This document shows positions 25,870 through 35,591 of a DNA stretch of 39,859 nucleotides, in pieces. The DNA comes from an uncultured Clostridia bacterium (GTDB taxonomy: Bacteria; Bacillota; Clostridia; TANB77; CAG-508), in NCBI GenBank assembly GCA_947625825.1, contig CANQPV010000071.1, positions 1 to 39,859 of the forward strand. Reading direction: 5' to 3'. The notes below the pieces were generated by a model, which was given only the letters and a program-made list of their open reading frames with translations, was not told the DNA's origin and did no database searches. Numbering within the stretch: the stretch's first letter is position 1; each line of letters opens with the position of its first letter. A program made the position numbers and the translations under genes.

Positions 25870-26997
25870 ATGAAAGTAGCATTATTTTTACCTTCACTAA
25901 CAATTGGAGGAGTTCAAAGAGTAATTGTTAATTTGGCAAATGGTTTAGATAAATTAGGATGTAATATTACAATCATAGTTTGCGATGGACAGGGAGAAAT
26001 GAGAAAAAAATTACCTTCTAATAGTAAGATAATTGATTTTAATAAGAAAAAACTGCATGGTGATTTAAGACCAATTTTTAGTGCTAAAGAATTAGAAAAA
26101 TATTTAAAACAAAATAAAATTGATTGCTTAATATCAGCACCAGGATTTTCTTCTGTCATAGCATTAAAAGTAGCAAAAAAATTAAAGACAAATACATCTA
26201 TACTACTAATTGCTGATAATAAATTGTCATTGATGTTGAAGAGAAAATTTAGAAATAAAGTGAATTATTATTTATTAAAATTTTACTCTAAAAAAGTTAG
26301 AGCACATATTATTGCGGTTCACCAAAGTGCATATGATGATGCACTTAAGATATTTAAAAAAAGTAAATTTAAAATTCACAAAATATATCACCCTATAATA
26401 GAAAATTTGACTAAAGAAAAAATAAAAGATAAGAACCTTGACAATATTTTAACAAATAATAATATAATAATTTCTGCTGGTCGACTAGTATATGAAAAAA
26501 ACTATATATTATTAATTAAAGCTTTTGAAAAATTACTTAAAGACTATCCATCTTATAAATTATTAATTCTGGGAGATGGAAATTTAAAAGATTCATTAAA
26601 TAATTATTGTAAAGAACATAATTTATGTAAAAGTGTTTACTTATATGGATTTAGTAATTATGTGATTGAAAGTATGAAAAAATCTAAGCTATATGTTTCT
26701 TCATCTATTGAAGAAGCTTTTGGAAATTGCATAGTTGAAGCATTATCAACTGGAGTGAGGATAGTTTCTACTGATGTTGAAAGTGGTGGACCTTTTGAAA
26801 TTTTAGGTGGTGGAAAATATGGCAGATTGTGCCGTAATAATGATGTAAATGATTTATATAAATCTATGAAGAAAGAATTAGAAAATGAAACTTCTAGTAA
26901 AGAAGAAAGAATAAAAAGATCTAAAGATTTTAGTGTTGAAGCATCAGCTAAAAAATATTATCAGCTAATGAAAGGATTAAAAAATGAAACAAAATAA
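25870..26997 (+). CDS. Family 4 glycosyltransferase
   Basis: 375 residues, GT-B fold. N-terminal MKVALFLPSLTIGGVQRVIVNLANGL is the usual acceptor-side glycine motif. The donor side contains SAGRLVYEKNY, LILGDG and SSSIEEAFGNCIVEALSTG with E-x7-E, then SGGPFEIL. It adds a hexose or similar sugar to the growing repeat unit; donor unknown. It starts 2 nt after the polymerase gene stop and overlaps the next gene by 14 nt. Confidence 0.88.
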   Translation: MKVALFLPSLTIGGVQRVIVNLANGLDKLGCNITIIVCDGQGEMRKKLPSNSKIIDFNKKKLHGDLRPIFSAKELEKYLKQNKIDCLISAPGFSSVIALKVAKKLKTNTSILLIADNKLSLMLKRKFRNKVNYYLLKFYSKKVRAHIIAVHQSAYDDALKIFKKSKFKIHKIYHPIIENLTKEKIKDKNLDNILTNNNIIISAGRLVYEKNYILLIKAFEKLLKDYPSYKLLILGDGNLKDSLNNYCKEHNLCKSVYLYGFSNYVIESMKKSKLYVSSSIEEAFGNCIVEALSTGVRIVSTDVESGGPFEILGGGKYGRLCRNNDVNDLYKSMKKELENETSSKEERIKRSKDFSVEASAKKYYQLMKGLKNETK

Positions 26998-27934
26998 AAT
27001 AGGTATATTAATTTTATATTTTGGTAAGTTCCCTAATTATTTTCAATTATTTTTAAATAGTTGTCGTACTAATAAGGATTATGATTTTTTGTTTTTTACG
27101 GATAATGATATAAATTTAACTAATGAAGATACTAACATAAAAGTCTATAAAATGCAATTTGAAGATTTAAAAAAAATTTTTGAAGAAAGATTAAAAACGA
27201 AGATAGATATTTTTTTCCCATACAAACTATGTGATTATAAACCTACATATGGATTTATTTTTGAGGATTATTTAAAACAGTATGAATATTGGGGCCATTG
27301 TGATATAGATTTAATATTTGGAAATATTTCAAAATTTTTGATATGGGATGAAATAAAAAAGTATGACAAAATCCAAAGATGGGGGCATTTAACCTTATAT
27401 AGAAACAATAAAAATATAAATACTTTATTTAAAGAAGAAAATGGTAATTATATCTATTTTAAAACAGCGATGCATATAAAAGATGCTTGCCTTTTTGATG
27501 AACAATCTATAAATACAATATTTCAAAATAATAATATTGATATTTATGAAAATAAGAAATATTATGATTGTATACGTCGTTTTCCATATTTAAAATCAAA
27601 TAATTTTGAATATAGAAAAGGACAAGTAATTGTTTGGAAAAAAGGAGAATTATATCAGTTATATCCTGATACTAATGAAAAAAATGAAATTTTATATATT
27701 CATCTACAAAAGCGAAAATTTGAACATTATAAAGTGAATAATGAAAATAATTTTTATATAACATGTAATGGTTTTTTTGATGTTACAAGTAATATAAAAG
27801 AAATCAGTAAACCTAACATTAGGCATGTCTATAACTTTTATGCAAACAAATTTAAAAAAGTTACTATCAATATAATTAAAAGAAATTTGATTTTAAAGGG
27901 AATTATAAGTGCTGACTTTTTAAACAAATCATAG
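26984..27934 (+). CDS. DUF6625-type putative glycosyltransferase
   Basis: 316 residues. N-terminal IGILILYFGKFPNYFQLFLNSC, then a DxD-type motif in WGHCDIDLIFGNI, which resembles GT-A enzymes binding a metal-nucleotide sugar. The family appears in capsule loci of Bacillota with no defined donor. It overlaps the upstream GT by 14 nt. Extremely A/T-rich codons suggest it came with the capsule island. Confidence 0.7.
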   Translation: MKQNKIGILILYFGKFPNYFQLFLNSCRTNKDYDFLFFTDNDINLTNEDTNIKVYKMQFEDLKKIFEERLKTKIDIFFPYKLCDYKPTYGFIFEDYLKQYEYWGHCDIDLIFGNISKFLIWDEIKKYDKIQRWGHLTLYRNNKNINTLFKEENGNYIYFKTAMHIKDACLFDEQSINTIFQNNNIDIYENKKYYDCIRRFPYLKSNNFEYRKGQVIVWKKGELYQLYPDTNEKNEILYIHLQKRKFEHYKVNNENNFYITCNGFFDVTSNIKEISKPNIRHVYNFYANKFKKVTINIIKRNLILKGIISADFLNKS

Positions 27935-27994
27935 TCTATCAAATATAGTCTTTCAATTAAATAAATTTAACTTGAAAAATGAAAGGAAAGAATT

Positions 27995-29032
27995 ATGAAA
28001 AACAAAAAAATTTTAACCATAGTTATACCAACATATAATATAGAAAAATATATAGAAAAATGCTTGTCTAGTTTTATAAATGAAGAACTATTACCCAAAA
28101 TAGAAGTTATTGTAGTTAATGATGGTAGTAAAGACAACTCATCTAATTTGGCCAAAAAATACTCTAAACAATATCCAGAAACTTTTATAGTTGTTGACAA
28201 AGAAAATGGTGGACATGGTTCAACTATTAATACTGCATTAAATATTGCAAAAGGAAATTATTTTATGGTAGTAGATGGTGATGACTGGATAGATAATGAA
28301 GCTTTAAACAAAGTGATTAAAGTAATAGAAAATAACCAAAACACAGATGCTGTTTTTTATAATTTTGTTATGGAAATACAATCAAATAAGACACAAAGGT
28401 TTCGCAATTTAAATAAAATTTTTAATGTAGGTAATATAAAATTAGAAAACGCAAAATTTGGGATTGATAGGCAAATAGGATTAGCAAATACTATATATAA
28501 AACGGAAAACTTAAGAAAGATAAATTTGAAATTAGACGAAAAAACATATTATGTTGATGTTGAGTATATGACATATCCATTAATAACGATTCATAATGCT
28601 ATATATGTGAATGAATATGTATATCATTATTTAATAGGAAGACCAAATCAAAGTGTTAATATTAATACAGCTTTGTCTCATATAGATGATAGAAAAAAAG
28701 TTATTATAAATATTTTAAATTATTTCAAAAGTATAGATAGAAATGATATTTCAAAATTTGCATTAAATTCTTATCAATTGAAAATAGCAAGTGTTATTAA
28801 TGATTATTATGGTATTTTAATTTTTGGTGATAAAAATTTTCCAGATAAAATGAGAAAATTAGATGAATTTGTTAAAAGTTCGGATGATGAAATATATCGA
28901 ATTGTTTCAAAAAAATATTTTTATGTATTTTTAGCAAGACATTTTAATTATTCAAATTTTGTAATAAAATTATCATATTTTTTTGATAAGAATTTTAAAA
29001 GATTAAAAAGATTATTAAGAGGTGAAATTTAA
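27995..29032 (+). CDS. Family 2 glycosyltransferase
   Basis: 345 residues, GT-A fold. VIPTYNIEKYIEKCLSS and VVNDGSKDNSS at the nucleotide-binding end, then VDGDDWID as the metal-binding DxD. The C-terminal third is helical with basic residues and probably sits on the membrane. The 3' end overlaps the next start by one base. Confidence 0.9.
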   Translation: MKNKKILTIVIPTYNIEKYIEKCLSSFINEELLPKIEVIVVNDGSKDNSSNLAKKYSKQYPETFIVVDKENGGHGSTINTALNIAKGNYFMVVDGDDWIDNEALNKVIKVIENNQNTDAVFYNFVMEIQSNKTQRFRNLNKIFNVGNIKLENAKFGIDRQIGLANTIYKTENLRKINLKLDEKTYYVDVEYMTYPLITIHNAIYVNEYVYHYLIGRPNQSVNINTALSHIDDRKKVIINILNYFKSIDRNDISKFALNSYQLKIASVINDYYGILIFGDKNFPDKMRKLDEFVKSSDDEIYRIVSKKYFYVFLARHFNYSNFVIKLSYFFDKNFKRLKRLLRGEI

Positions 29033-30312
29033 TGAAGAATGTTCAATATTTAATAATTGGAGCAGGAATATCTGGATTAACTTTTGCCAATTACTGTGAG
29101 GGTAAATATTTAATTATAGAAAAAGAAAATGAAGTCGGGGGATATTGCAGAACAATTAGAAGAAACGGATATGTTTGGGATTATTCAGGACATTTTTTTC
29201 ATTTCAAAACAGATGAATTTAAAAATAAATTTATTAATGAAATGCCAAAAGATGAAATAATATACAATGAAAAATGTACAAAAATATTATATAAAGGTAA
29301 GTTTATAAATTTTCCATTTCAAACTAATATACATCAATTAGCAAAACAAGAATTTATAGATTGCTTATATGACTTATTTAACAAGGAAGAAAAGGAAAAA
29401 TATGATAATTTTTTAGATATGCTATATGGAAAATTTGGAAAATCCATAGTGGAAAAATTTTTAAGACCATATAATGAAAAATTATATGCTATAGATTTAA
29501 CTAAATTAGATGTGGATGCAATGGGAAGATTTTTTCCTTATGCCGATAAAGAAGCTATAATAAAAAACATGAAAAATAGCCAGATTAATTCATATAATGC
29601 TAATTTTTTATATCCTAAAAATGGTGCAGAAAGTTTTATTAAGATATTATATGATAATTTGGAAAAGGAAAATATATTATTAAATACAACTGTAGAAAAA
29701 ATAGATATCAATAATAAAATCGTTACTCTTTCTAATGGTGAAAAGATTAAATACATATATTTAATTAATACAATGCCTTTAAATAAACTTTTACAAATGA
29801 TAAAAAATCATGACGAATTATTAGAAGAAATGTCATATAATAAAGTATTAGTATTTAACTTGGGGTTTGATAAAAAATCCCCGTTATGTACTAAAGAGCA
29901 TTGGCTATATATACCATCTAAAAAATGTAATTATTATAGATGTGGTTTTTATGATAATATATTAAACTCAGATAAATTAAGTATGTATGTAGAAATTGGT
30001 TATCCTAAAAATGCTATAATTACACAAGAAATAATAAATGAACAATTAAAATTAACATTATATAACTTGAAAAAAAGTGGAATAATAACTAAAGATATGA
30101 AACTAGTAGATTATGCACCAATAGTAATGGATCCAGCCTATGTTCACATTAATACTGAAACTAATAAAAAAATTTATTGTTTAAAAACAGAATTATCAAA
30201 GCAAAATATATACACAATAGGAAGATATGGAGCTTGGACATATAACTCTATGGAGGATAGCATGGTAGCTGCTAAGGAATTAGCTCAAAAATTAGGTGGT
30301 GAAACATTGTGA
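29032..30312 (+). CDS. FAD-dependent oxidoreductase, UDP-galactopyranose mutase-like
   Basis: 426 residues. The FAD-binding Rossmann start LIIGAGISGLTFANYC is followed by EKENEVGGYCRTI and DYSGHFFHF, and a second dinucleotide region near the end reads YTIGRYGAWTYNSMEDS. This arrangement is seen in capsule-locus flavoproteins related to UDP-galactopyranose mutase, which interconverts UDP-Galp and UDP-Galf. galE downstream would supply UDP-Gal, supporting galactofuranose in the polymer. The family is broad, so the mutase function is a reasoned guess. Confidence 0.65.
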   Translation: MKNVQYLIIGAGISGLTFANYCEGKYLIIEKENEVGGYCRTIRRNGYVWDYSGHFFHFKTDEFKNKFINEMPKDEIIYNEKCTKILYKGKFINFPFQTNIHQLAKQEFIDCLYDLFNKEEKEKYDNFLDMLYGKFGKSIVEKFLRPYNEKLYAIDLTKLDVDAMGRFFPYADKEAIIKNMKNSQINSYNANFLYPKNGAESFIKILYDNLEKENILLNTTVEKIDINNKIVTLSNGEKIKYIYLINTMPLNKLLQMIKNHDELLEEMSYNKVLVFNLGFDKKSPLCTKEHWLYIPSKKCNYYRCGFYDNILNSDKLSMYVEIGYPKNAIITQEIINEQLKLTLYNLKKSGIITKDMKLVDYAPIVMDPAYVHINTETNKKIYCLKTELSKQNIYTIGRYGAWTYNSMEDSMVAAKELAQKLGGETL

Positions 30313-31784
30313 AGAAAAGTGTTACTCAAAATTATATATATAACTTAATGTTTCAAATTTTAACGGTAATATTTCCTATTATAACTACTCCATATTTAGC
30401 AAGAATTTTAGGAGCAGAACAAATTGGAATATTTAGTTATACATTTTCTATTGTTACATATTTTGTTTTATTCTCTTCATTAGGTATCAATTTATATGGA
30501 CAAAGAGAAGTCGCTTATGTTCAAGACGATAAAGAAAAGAGAAGTAAGGTATTTTTTGAACTTATATGTGTGAGAATTGTAACAACTACTATTGCTTTAA
30601 TAATATTTTTAACCTTTGCTATGTTAATTAAAGAATATAAAATATATTACTATTTATGGACTTTAGAATTAGTTGCATCATTATTTGATATAAGCTGGTA
30701 TTTTCAAGGAATAGAACAATTTAAAAAAATAATTTTTAGAAATTTAATAGTAAAAATATTAAGTTTTATTAGCATTTTTTTATTTGTCAAAAATTCTAAT
30801 GATCTTAATATATATATTTTAATTTATGCATTAACAACTTTTATAGGTAATATATCTTTGTGGTTTTATTTACCAAATAGTATAGATTTTAAATTAACTA
30901 CAATGAAAAACTTTCATAAAATAGGAATGCATATTAAATCTTTAGTTATTTTATTTGTTCCACAAATAGCTACTAAAGTATATACGGTGTTAGATAAAAC
31001 TATGATTGGTACAATAGTAATTGATAAAATAGAAGTCGGATATTATGAGCAATCACAAAAAATAGTATATTTACTATTAACGATATTAACTTCTCTAGGA
31101 ACAGTTTTAATGCCTAGAATTGCATCATATTTTTCACAAAATAACAAAGAAAAAATCCAAGATGCAATATATAAGTCTTATAATTTTGTTTTTATGATAG
31201 GATTGCCACTAATGTTTGGCTCTATATTATCATCTAAATATTTAATTCCAATATATTTAGGAAGTGAATATGAAAAATCTATATTATTAATGCAAATTCT
31301 TTCACCTATTATTCTATTTGTAGGTTTAAGTAATGTATCAGGAATACAATTATTAATCCCACTAAAAAGACAAAAACAATACAATTATTCTATTATTGCA
31401 GGAGCAATTGTCAATTTTATATTAAATATATTTTTTATAAAGTATTTATCTTCAGTTGGAGCGGCAATTACTACTGTCACAGCAGAGTTTATTATTTTAA
31501 TAATACAATTAGTTTCAATTAAAGATATTATAAATATAAAAAAAGTTTTCAAAAATTCAATAAACTATTGGATAGCTAGTATTGGAATGCTTGTATTTTG
31601 TTATATAAGTATTAATCTTTTAAATTTAAACAACTATATAATGCTTATATTATTAGGAACTTTTGGAGTATCTAGCTACTTCTTATTACTTTTATTATTA
31701 AGAGATAAATATTTAACAAGTATATTTACTTATTTCAAATCTAGAAAGAAACATAATGAAATTTTTGATAAAAATATTGAATAG
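30309..31784 (+). CDS. Wzx-type oligosaccharide flippase
   Basis: 491 residues with about 14 membrane helices and the polysaccharide-transporter signature at the start: PIITTPYLARILGAEQIGIFSYTFSIVTYF. It flips lipid-linked repeat units across the membrane. The start is GTG at 30309, overlapping the preceding TGA (GTGA), with GGTGGTG upstream. It works with the Wzy candidate and the CpsC-like chain-length protein. Confidence 0.9.
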   Translation: MKKSVTQNYIYNLMFQILTVIFPIITTPYLARILGAEQIGIFSYTFSIVTYFVLFSSLGINLYGQREVAYVQDDKEKRSKVFFELICVRIVTTTIALIIFLTFAMLIKEYKIYYYLWTLELVASLFDISWYFQGIEQFKKIIFRNLIVKILSFISIFLFVKNSNDLNIYILIYALTTFIGNISLWFYLPNSIDFKLTTMKNFHKIGMHIKSLVILFVPQIATKVYTVLDKTMIGTIVIDKIEVGYYEQSQKIVYLLLTILTSLGTVLMPRIASYFSQNNKEKIQDAIYKSYNFVFMIGLPLMFGSILSSKYLIPIYLGSEYEKSILLMQILSPIILFVGLSNVSGIQLLIPLKRQKQYNYSIIAGAIVNFILNIFFIKYLSSVGAAITTVTAEFIILIIQLVSIKDIINIKKVFKNSINYWIASIGMLVFCYISINLLNLNNYIMLILLGTFGVSSYFLLLLLLRDKYLTSIFTYFKSRKKHNEIFDKNIE

Positions 31785-31796
31785 GAGGAAATAATA

Positions 31797-32807
31797 ATGT
31801 CGATTTTATTACCAGGAGGAATCGGATATATAGGAAGTCATACAGCAATAGAACTATTACAAAAAGGAGAAGATGTAGTTGTAATTGATAATTTTTCAAA
31901 CAGTAAACCAGAAATGATCGAAAAAATAGAAAAAATATCAGGTAAAAAAATAAAATTTTATGAAGCGGACTATACAGACAGAAATGCAGTAGAAAAAGTA
32001 TTTGCAGAAAATAATATAGAAGCGGTAATTAATTTTGCTGGCTATAAAGCAGTAGGAGAGTCTGTAAAAGAACCTCTAAAATATTATTATAATAACATCA
32101 CTGGTTGTATAGTTTTACTAGAAGTAATGAAAAAATATGGCGTAAAAAAATTCATATTTAGTTCTTCAGCAACAGTGTATGGAAAACCAGAAACAGTACC
32201 AATTACAGAAGAATTTAAAACAGGCGGAACAACAAATCCTTATGGCACAACAAAATTAATGATAGAGCAAATATTACAAGATGTATATAATTCAGATAGA
32301 ACATTAGATATATGTATTTTAAGATATTTTAATCCAATAGGGGCACATGAAAGTGGCTTAATAGGAGAAGAACCACAAGGAATACCAAATAATTTAATGC
32401 CTTATGTAGTAAGAGTAGCATCAGGAGAATTAAAAGAGTTATCTGTGTTTGGAAATGACTATAACACACATGACGGAACAGGTGTAAGAGATTATATTCA
32501 TGTAGTTGATTTAGCAAAAGGTCATGTAAATGCATTAGAAAAATTAAATAAAGAAGGAAAAGGATTATATATTTATAACCTAGGAACAGGCAAGGGAACT
32601 AGTGTACTAGATATGGTAAAAGCATTTGAAAAAACAACAGGTATGAAAGTACCATATAAAATAGTAGAAAGAAGACCAGGAGACATAGATGAATGTTATG
32701 CAGATGCTACAAAAGCAGAAAAAGAACTAGGCTGGAAAGCAGAGAAAACTATTGAAGATATGTGTCGTGATTCTTGGAACTATATTAAAAATAGAATTGC
32801 TAATTAA
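31797..32807 (+). CDS. galE: UDP-glucose 4-epimerase
   Basis: 336 residues of the extended short-chain dehydrogenase family; interconverts UDP-glucose and UDP-galactose with bound NAD. The NAD loop is PGGIGYIGSH (residues 6-15; the usual TGGAG is changed but the spaced glycines remain). The catalytic residues are Thr126 in SSSATVYG and Tyr149/Lys153 in YGTTK. Perfect AGGAGG ribosome site. Its base composition is less extreme than the glycosyltransferases before it, suggesting the 3' part of the locus is more conserved in the host. Confidence 0.93.
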   Translation: MSILLPGGIGYIGSHTAIELLQKGEDVVVIDNFSNSKPEMIEKIEKISGKKIKFYEADYTDRNAVEKVFAENNIEAVINFAGYKAVGESVKEPLKYYYNNITGCIVLLEVMKKYGVKKFIFSSSATVYGKPETVPITEEFKTGGTTNPYGTTKLMIEQILQDVYNSDRTLDICILRYFNPIGAHESGLIGEEPQGIPNNLMPYVVRVASGELKELSVFGNDYNTHDGTGVRDYIHVVDLAKGHVNALEKLNKEGKGLYIYNLGTGKGTSVLDMVKAFEKTTGMKVPYKIVERRPGDIDECYADATKAEKELGWKAEKTIEDMCRDSWNYIKNRIAN

Positions 32808-32886
32808 CCTAAAAACTACTTGAAAAAAATATATTAAACATATATAATAAAAAAGTAAGTTTTACTGAAGAAGGGAAGAAAAATAA

Positions 32887-33603
32887 ATGGAAGAATTAGA
32901 TTTAGATGAATTAATTTCTATGTTTTGGAATAAAAAAATAGAAATAATTTTAATAACTTTAATAGCAATGGTTATAGGTGTAATTTATTCATATTTTTTT
33001 GTTACGCCAACATATACAGCTAAAACAAGTTTAATATTAGTACAAAGTTCAGACACAGCATCACAAAACGGAAACACTGGCATAACATCAACAGATTTAA
33101 CAATTAACTCTAAATTAGTTTCTACATACAGTGATATTGTTAAAAGAAATGTAGTATTAGATCAGGTAGCTAGTAATTTAGAAATTAGTAAAGAGCAAGT
33201 ACAAGAAATAAAAAATAGAATATCTGTAAGTCAATCAAAAGACACTGAAATTATAGATATTAAGGTAACTGATGAAGATCCAAACTATGCTACTAAAATA
33301 GCAAATGAAGTAGCAACAGTATTTAGTGAAAAAATAGTAGATATATATAATATGAGCAATGTTTATTTACTAGAAAAAGCAGAAGTACCAACAATTCCAA
33401 GCAATATAAATCATATAAAAGATATTGCTATATTTACATTTATAGGAATAGCAATATCAGCATTTTATGTTTTAATACTTAATTTGTTAGATCACACAAT
33501 AAAATCAGAAGAAGACATTGAAAAATATACAGATTTACTTGTTTTAGCAACAATACCAAACTACGAAACAGAATTTAAAACAGAAAAAGGAGGTAAAAAT
33601 TAA
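32887..33603 (+). CDS. Capsule chain-length/co-polymerase protein (CpsC/YwqC-like)
   Basis: 238 residues with the Wzz layout: an N-terminal helix (about 18-40, after ELDLDELISMFWNKK), an external domain, a second helix (about 180-202) and a short cytoplasmic tail (YETEFKTEK) that would touch the kinase. It controls polymer length and activates the partner tyrosine kinase. It starts a short 3' set with the kinase and phosphatase, an unusual place because these usually open capsule operons. Confidence 0.9.
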   Translation: MEELDLDELISMFWNKKIEIILITLIAMVIGVIYSYFFVTPTYTAKTSLILVQSSDTASQNGNTGITSTDLTINSKLVSTYSDIVKRNVVLDQVASNLEISKEQVQEIKNRISVSQSKDTEIIDIKVTDEDPNYATKIANEVATVFSEKIVDIYNMSNVYLLEKAEVPTIPSNINHIKDIAIFTFIGIAISAFYVLILNLLDHTIKSEEDIEKYTDLLVLATIPNYETEFKTEKGGKN

Positions 33604-33605
33604 AT

Positions 33606-34454
33606 ATGAAAAAAGAATTAATAGCATATAAAAATTCAAAATCTCCTATAACAGAAATATTTAAAACATTAAGAACAAACATACAATTTATGAATTCAAA
33701 AAAAGAATTAAAAACAATATTAGTTACATCTACACTAATAGGTGAAGGAAAAAGTTGGGTATCAGCAAATTTAGCTATAACATTTGCACAAGCAGGTAAA
33801 AAAGTTCTTTTAATAGATGCAGACATGAGAAAAGGAAGATTAGCTGATTTATTTCAGTTACCTTCTAGACCGGGGTTATCTAATTTATTATCTGGAATAG
33901 ATGAAAAAGGTCATAATGAAGAAATTAATATATCTAAAATAGTAAAAGAAACAGATGTAGATAATTTATTTTTAATAACTACTGGCAATATACCACCAAA
34001 CCCAGCAGAATTATTAGGAACAGAACAAACCGAAAAATTATTAAATGAGTTTAAGCAAATATTTGATATTATAATATTAGATGGTACGCCATGTCAATTA
34101 GTTACAGATTCTTTAATTTTATCAAGAATAGTGGATACAACAATTCTTGTAGCAGGTTACAAAACAACTAAAAAAGAAGATTTGCAGAAAATAAAAAAAT
34201 CAATAGAAAATGTTGGGGGAAAAATAGCAGGAGTAGTATTAAATAAAATACCAGTAAAAGCAAAACAATATAGTACAGCATATTATTATGGAAGTAAAAC
34301 AAAAAGTTCTTTGAATCAATCTAAAAAAGAAATAAAAGAGGAAAAAATGAAAATTGAAGCAGAAAAATTAAAAGATGAAATGCTAGACAAAGACAAAAAC
34401 GATATAATGTCACAAGTAAATAACTATTTAAATAATAAAAAGCAGGAAAAATAA
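33606..34454 (+). CDS. Capsule tyrosine kinase (CpsD/YwqD-like)
   Basis: A 282-residue cytoplasmic BY-kinase. Walker A STLIGEGKSW (about 42-51), Walker A' LLIDADMRKGR (68-78), Walker B IIILDGTP (156-163). A tyrosine cluster QYSTAYYYG (about 221-229) is the autophosphorylation site. A long charged tail follows, longer than usual for the family. It controls capsule assembly by cycles of phosphorylation with the CpsC-like activator upstream (2-nt gap) and the PHP phosphatase downstream. Confidence 0.92.
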   Translation: MKKELIAYKNSKSPITEIFKTLRTNIQFMNSKKELKTILVTSTLIGEGKSWVSANLAITFAQAGKKVLLIDADMRKGRLADLFQLPSRPGLSNLLSGIDEKGHNEEINISKIVKETDVDNLFLITTGNIPPNPAELLGTEQTEKLLNEFKQIFDIIILDGTPCQLVTDSLILSRIVDTTILVAGYKTTKKEDLQKIKKSIENVGGKIAGVVLNKIPVKAKQYSTAYYYGSKTKSSLNQSKKEIKEEKMKIEAEKLKDEMLDKDKNDIMSQVNNYLNNKKQEK

Positions 34455-34457
34455 GAT

Positions 34458-35174
34458 ATGATAGACATACATTCACATCTTATTCCTAATGTAGATGATG
34501 GTTCAAAGAGCATAGAAGATACTTTTATAGCTTTTGAAGAAGCAAAAGAAGTTGGTTTTACAGACATAATATTAACTTCACACTATAAGCCAGAATATTA
34601 TGAAACAAAGCCAAGCAAGTTAACTTTTTGGAAAGATAAGTTGCAAGAAGTTATAGATACTAAAAATGAAGATTTAAAATTACACTCAGGAATGGAAATA
34701 TATATATCTGAAGAATTACCTAATCTAATTGAAAATGGAAAATTATTAAGACTAGCAAATAGTAAATATATGCTTTTAGAATTGCCAATAAATTCTAAAG
34801 TAAATTATTTAGATTATATAATATATTATTTAGATACAGTAGGCATAAAGCCTATAATTGCACATCCTGAAAGATATGTAATTGTTCAACAAGAACCTAA
34901 ACTAATAGAAGAGTGGATAAAAAAAGGTTGTTTAATACAATGTAATTTTGGAAGTATTTTAGGTATATATGGAAGTAATTCTAAAAAAATAATAAAACAC
35001 TTGTTAAAAAACAATTTGGTTCATTTTGTTGCAAGTGATTGTCATAGTAAAAATGGAATTTATTTACAAATTCCAAAGGCTTTAAAAAAAATTAAAAGAT
35101 TAGTTGGAACAGAAAAAACATATGAAATAACCACATTAAACCCACAAAAAATACTTAATGATGAAGAATGGTAA
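34458..35174 (+). CDS. PHP-family tyrosine phosphatase (CpsB/YwqE-like)
   Basis: 238 residues. The metal-binding IDIHSHLIPNVDDGS motif at the N-terminus, then EMEIYI, IAHPERY and ASDCHS provide the trinuclear metal site of PHP phosphoesterases. It removes phosphate from the capsule tyrosine kinase. Last gene of the operon. No strong terminator stem directly follows; the tRNA promoter begins 65 nt later. Confidence 0.9.
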   Translation: MIDIHSHLIPNVDDGSKSIEDTFIAFEEAKEVGFTDIILTSHYKPEYYETKPSKLTFWKDKLQEVIDTKNEDLKLHSGMEIYISEELPNLIENGKLLRLANSKYMLLELPINSKVNYLDYIIYYLDTVGIKPIIAHPERYVIVQQEPKLIEEWIKKGCLIQCNFGSILGIYGSNSKKIIKHLLKNNLVHFVASDCHSKNGIYLQIPKALKKIKRLVGTEKTYEITTLNPQKILNDEEW

Positions 35175-35238
35175 TAATATATGTTAAAAAAGCTTTAATT
35201 AAGATAACACTTTACATTAAAGAAAGTAATTAATTTTC

Positions 35239-35268
35239 TTGACTTTTTTATGTATTATATACTATAAT
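35239..35268 (+). promoter_or_regulatory. tRNA-Thr promoter
   Basis: -35 TTGACT (35239-35244), 18-nt spacer, consensus -10 TATAAT (35263-35268), 11 nt before the mature tRNA. Confidence 0.8.
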
Positions 35269-35279
35269 GCAATTGGTAT

Positions 35280-35355
35280 GCCGATGTAGCTCAGTTGGTA
35301 GAGCAGTGAATTCGTAATTCAAAGGTCAGCAGTTCAATTCTGCTCATCGGCTCCA
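35280..35355 (+). tRNA. tRNA-Thr (anticodon CGU)
   Basis: Acceptor GCCGATG pairs with CATCGGC, then T and encoded CCA (35353-35355). D arm GCTC..GAGC, anticodon loop TTCGTAA with anticodon CGT, T arm AGCAG-TTCAATT-CTGCT. All arms fold except one mismatch at the outer end of the anticodon stem. It reads ACG codons. Confidence 0.92.
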
Positions 35356-35424
35356 AAATAGCATTAGGCATATACCTTACAGGGCATTTTTTTAACATAT
35401 TTTGAATTAATGCTAAATAAAAAT

Positions 35425-35461
35425 AAAAAAGGTTGAAATTTAAAAAATTTCAACCTTTTTT
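35425..35461. terminator. Bidirectional terminator after tRNA-Thr
   Basis: AAAAAAGGTTGAAATTT pairs with AAATTTCAACCTTTTTT. It lies between the tRNA-Thr gene and the reverse-strand tRNA-Leu fragment and could serve either direction. Confidence 0.85.
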
Positions 35462-35510
35462 GTGCGGATGAAGGGACTCGAACCCAACGCCGTTGACACT
35501 GGTTCCTAAG
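35462..35510 (-). tRNA. 3' half of tRNA-Leu (partial; likely attachment-site remnant)
   Basis: Read on the minus strand it begins CTTAGGAACCAGTGTCAACG (anticodon loop with TAG, right anticodon stem and long variable arm as in class II tRNA-Leu), then GGTTCGAGTCCC (T loop) and CATCCGCAC (3' acceptor end). The 5' half is absent, so it cannot make a tRNA. The T stem is partly degraded. Integrative elements often use the 3' half of tRNA-Leu as attB, so this is probably the junction left by one. It lies next to relaxase remnants. Confidence 0.75.
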
Positions 35511-35591
35511 TAGCGCAAGGCTTTTAACAATTTAAACAGAAACTAATTTGTTTGTTTGAGTTAATGTTTGGGTATAAAAAATTAGCAAAAA

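Noticed and set aside
35462-35510. Complete tRNA gene on the minus strand
   Set aside because: Only the 3' half from the anticodon loop is present; acceptor 5' strand and D arm are missing.
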